Of a stretch of DNA of 64,000 bases, positions 61,917-64,000 are shown piece by piece. The translations under genes and the position numbers were made by a program. The notes below the pieces were generated by a model. It ran no database searches. It was not told the origin of the DNA and saw nothing but the letters and a program-made list of their open reading frames with translations. Every line of letters starts with the position of its first letter. Within the stretch, counting starts at the first letter, position 1. Source of the DNA: DAOUMF01 sp034408935 (lineage in GTDB: Bacteria; Chloroflexota; Dehalococcoidia; SM23-28-2; RBG-16-64-32); contig DAOUMV010000015.1 of NCBI GenBank assembly GCA_034408935.1, forward strand, positions 1 through 64,000. The letters run 5' to 3'.

Positions 61917-63041
61917 ATGCTACTCGTTGCCCGGAAGAATCTGCTCACCGAGCGGACCCGCCTTGCCATATCCGTTGGCGGTGTCGCTCTCTCCGTATTC
62001 CTGATCGGCATCCTCCTGTCCCTGTACCGCGGCTGGGGCGAGAAGGTGGGCGAGTACGTAGAGGCGGTGCCGGCCGATCTTTGGGTCGCCAGCGAGGGTA
62101 CCACGGACTTCATCTATGCTGCGTCCGTTCTGCCTGACAGCGTCGGCGCGTACCTCGATCTGCTGCCTGAGGTGGACACGGTCAGCCCTCTCATCGTGCG
62201 GCCCATCGACATGGTCAAGGCGGGCAACCCCGACAACCACTTCGACATCCAGTTGGTGGGCTATGACCCGGCGATCGAACTCGGCGGGCCACTGAAGCCG
62301 GTGGAGGGCAAGAGCCCGCCCGGCCCCGGCGAAGTTGTCATCGACAAGGAGACGCGTGAACGCCATGACGTCGATATCGGCGACCGGCTCGTTCGAGGCG
62401 GGGGCTCCCTGAAGGTGGTGGGAGTAACCTCCGGCGGCGACTTCGTGTTCACGCAGGTGGCCTTCGTGACCCTTGACACGGCGATCGACTTCCTAGAACT
62501 TGAAAGCGAGACGCAGCGCACCTTCTTCCTCCTCCGCCTCAGGGACCCGAGCGAGACGCACGCGATCTCAGAGCGCCTGGAGGCGGACGCGCGGGGCGTG
62601 ATCTTCTTCACCAGCGAGGAGTTCGCCGACGAGACGCGGCAGCGCATCCTGGGCAACATCCTGCCCATGCTGGTCGTCGTCCTCGCAATCGCGTTCATCG
62701 TCGGCCTTTCCGTGGCTGGCCTGACGATCTATACCGCCACGGTGGAAAAATCGCGGGAGTATGGGATACTCAAGGCAGAGGGATTCACCAACCGCTTCCT
62801 GTACCGAGTAGTGCTGGAGCAGAGTCTTGTGACAAGCGTCATAGGGTTCATGTTGGGTGTCGGTGCCACCACCCTCATCGCGCCGTTCGCCCAAAACCTG
62901 GTACCGCAGTTCGTCGTCTGGGTCCGCTGGCAGGACCTCCTGCTCATCACCGGCGTCACCCTCCTCATGGCGGTAATCGCCGCTTTCATCCCCATTCGAC
63001 GCCTCGCAGAGATAGACCCGGTTACGGTGTTCAAGGGCTAG
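61917..63041 (+). CDS. FtsX/MacB-type ABC transporter permease
   Basis: 374 residues from the ATG at 61917; a longer upstream frame overlaps the divergent lipoprotein and is not used. TM1 (LAISVGGVALSVFLIGILLS) is followed by a periplasmic MacB-PCD-like domain (about 45-240), then three TM helices (MLVVVLAIAFIVGLSVAGLTI, SVIGFMLGVGATTLIAPF, LLLITGVTLLMAVIAAFIPI) and the FtsX ending IRRLAEIDPVTVFKG. EYGILKAEGFTNRFLYRVVL is the coupling-helix region. With the ATPase 5 bases downstream it forms a LolCDE/MacB-like exporter or mechanotransmission complex for lipids, lipoproteins or peptides. Confidence 0.9.
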   Translation: MLLVARKNLLTERTRLAISVGGVALSVFLIGILLSLYRGWGEKVGEYVEAVPADLWVASEGTTDFIYAASVLPDSVGAYLDLLPEVDTVSPLIVRPIDMVKAGNPDNHFDIQLVGYDPAIELGGPLKPVEGKSPPGPGEVVIDKETRERHDVDIGDRLVRGGGSLKVVGVTSGGDFVFTQVAFVTLDTAIDFLELESETQRTFFLLRLRDPSETHAISERLEADARGVIFFTSEEFADETRQRILGNILPMLVVVLAIAFIVGLSVAGLTIYTATVEKSREYGILKAEGFTNRFLYRVVLEQSLVTSVIGFMLGVGATTLIAPFAQNLVPQFVVWVRWQDLLLITGVTLLMAVIAAFIPIRRLAEIDPVTVFKG

Positions 63042-63046
63042 CACAC

Positions 63047-63736
63047 GTGGGCACGCCGGAAGTCATCCTGCGCATGAAAGGGATCACCAAGATCTACGGC
63101 TCCGGGCACAGAGCCGTGACGGCTCTGGACGACGTTAGCCTCCAGGCCCGCGCCAGGGAGGTCGTACTTGTCATGGGCCCTTCCGGCTCCGGCAAGACCA
63201 CTCTCCTCACCATCGCCGGCGCCCTGCTTAGGCCCACACGCGGCAGGGTGCACATCTGCGACACGGACATTACGGAGATGAGTGAGGACCGTTTGGCCTC
63301 TATCCGCCGCGAGAAAGTGGGCTTCGTTTACCAGAGCTTCAACCTGCTGGAAGCGCTAACGGCGCTGGAAAACGTGCGGCTGGTAACAACGGACAGAGTG
63401 CCCAACGGGGCGATGTCCGGAAGCCGGCCAAAGGACCTGCTGGAGATGCTCGGCTTAGGCCACCGAATGAACTCCCTGCCCAAGCACCTGAGCGACGGCG
63501 AGAAGCAGCGCGTGGCGATCGCCCGCGCCCTCGCCAAGGAGCCCGCCCTGATGCTGGCTGACGAGCTCACCGCCAACCTGGACGCCAAACGCGGTCAGGA
63601 AGTGGCGCAACTGCTGCGTCAGAAGGCGCTAGAGATGAACAAGGCGGTGGTCATCGTGTCCCACGACCACCGAATCCGGGAGGTCGCCGACCGCGTGTTC
63701 TGGCTGGAGGACGGCCGCCTGCGGCCCGAGTCTTGA
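63047..63736 (+). CDS. ABC transporter ATP-binding protein (LolD/MacB type)
   Basis: 229 residues from GTG at 63047. Walker A GPSGSGKTTLL, Q-loop VYQSFNLLEAL, signature LSDGEKQRVAIARALA, Walker B PALMLADELTANLDAK, and the switch His in VVIVSHDHRI. The start VILRMKGITKIYGSGHRAVTALDDV is typical of this class. It couples ATP hydrolysis to the permease encoded immediately upstream. The signature reads LSDGE rather than LSGGE, a tolerated variant. Confidence 0.93.
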   Translation: MGTPEVILRMKGITKIYGSGHRAVTALDDVSLQARAREVVLVMGPSGSGKTTLLTIAGALLRPTRGRVHICDTDITEMSEDRLASIRREKVGFVYQSFNLLEALTALENVRLVTTDRVPNGAMSGSRPKDLLEMLGLGHRMNSLPKHLSDGEKQRVAIARALAKEPALMLADELTANLDAKRGQEVAQLLRQKALEMNKAVVIVSHDHRIREVADRVFWLEDGRLRPES

Positions 63737-63756
63737 GCCTCAGGGCGGCACATCCC

Positions 63757-64000
63757 TTACCGCGGGCGCTGCCGCACGAGAAGGAAGAATAGCGCGGCGG
63801 CGAGTAGGCCTGCCAGCGCTAGGCTAAGAGTCGGCGACATAGGCTTCCCGCGGGAGCCGTCCGATCCCCTGTGCTGAGCGTGCGGACGAGCGGCCGCTGG
63901 CCGGGGTGCAGGGGTGGCCGTGGTGCCCTCTACCGGCGAGGAGCGAAGACCCAGCCACGAGAGAGCGCCAGTCGCCGCGCCCGCCGCGGCCACGGCGCCC
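63757..64000 (-). CDS. C-terminal end of a membrane-anchored protein (partial, runs off right edge)
   Basis: The frame is open from the right edge to a TAA at 63757. The visible end has a Pro/Ala/Thr-rich linker (TTATPAPRPAAARPHAQ), then a hydrophobic helix (LSLALAGLLAAALFFLLV) and a short basic tail (RQRPR). This is the same layout of linker, helix and Arg-rich tail as in the RTX-type and CHRD-type surface proteins. The body of the protein lies outside the window. Confidence 0.6.
   Translation of the reverse strand, partial: GAVAAAGAATGALSWLGLRSSPVEGTTATPAPRPAAARPHAQHRGSDGSRGKPMSPTLSLALAGLLAAALFFLLVRQRPR

Overview
The window is about 64 kb of high-GC DNA (roughly 60-66 percent by eye) from a bacterium, most likely a member of the Chloroflexota (Dehalococcoidia-like). 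The main hints are a 944-residue DUF2298 protein with the SISYYYFGY motif (a family known from Chloroflexus-type bacteria and archaea), TolB-like repeat lipoproteins, proteins with C-terminal hydrophobic anchors, and a cohesin/dockerin-like secreted protein. No rRNA gene is present, so the lineage call is an inference.

Layout. 1-5 kb: a membrane PAS-PAS-GGDEF diguanylate cyclase running off the left edge, a free-standing paralogue of its sensor domain, and a GT4 glycosyltransferase. 5-23 kb: a cell-surface region with a trypsin-like protease, a protein of unknown function and a polysaccharide deacetylase that all carry the same block of about six 42-residue repeats, a phosphodiester glycosidase with Ig-like domains, a 1179-residue beta-helix/YWTD/dockerin-like protein and a 1012-residue RTX-type protein. 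Inside it lies a tRNA operon (Leu, Arg) with a broken GIY-YIG nuclease gene and a decayed second tRNA-Arg. 23-30 kb: tRNA-Val, hotdog thioesterase, MFS transporter, cytochrome bd oxidase (cydAB), a PLP aminomutase-like enzyme and a radical SAM protein. 30.6-33.1 kb: a lower-GC segment with a protein of unknown function and a lytic transglycosylase. 33-40 kb: beta-oxidation pair, a structured leader plus a CHRD surface protein, GH51 arabinofuranosidase, YjbQ, a saccharopine-dehydrogenase-like protein. 40-44 kb: tRNA-Met, uvrC, two extra copies of the uvrC 3' end with an HNH endonuclease gene between them, cytochrome c. 44-51 kb: DUF72, Pcm, XerC/D, metalloprotease, LOG-like protein, enolase, 3-hydroxyacyl-CoA dehydrogenase. 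51-64 kb: an envelope glycan set (GT2, flippase-like, flavin oxidoreductase, DUF2298), two tandem TolB-like lipoproteins, an FtsX/LolD-type ABC transporter and the end of a membrane-anchored protein at the right edge.

The most striking observation concerns small nuclease genes beside duplicated pieces of host genes. The 3' end of uvrC is present three times. The copies differ at the DNA level but encode the same residues, and an HNH gene lies between copies 2 and 3. A GIY-YIG nuclease pseudogene lies between an intact tRNA-Arg and a decayed copy of it. Both loci look like intron-less homing events by free-standing endonucleases. Secondary points are the 42-residue repeat module shared by three secreted proteins (probably a six-bladed propeller), a shared C-terminal GG-aromatic-YARRR anchor, and a candidate structured RNA leader before the CHRD protein.
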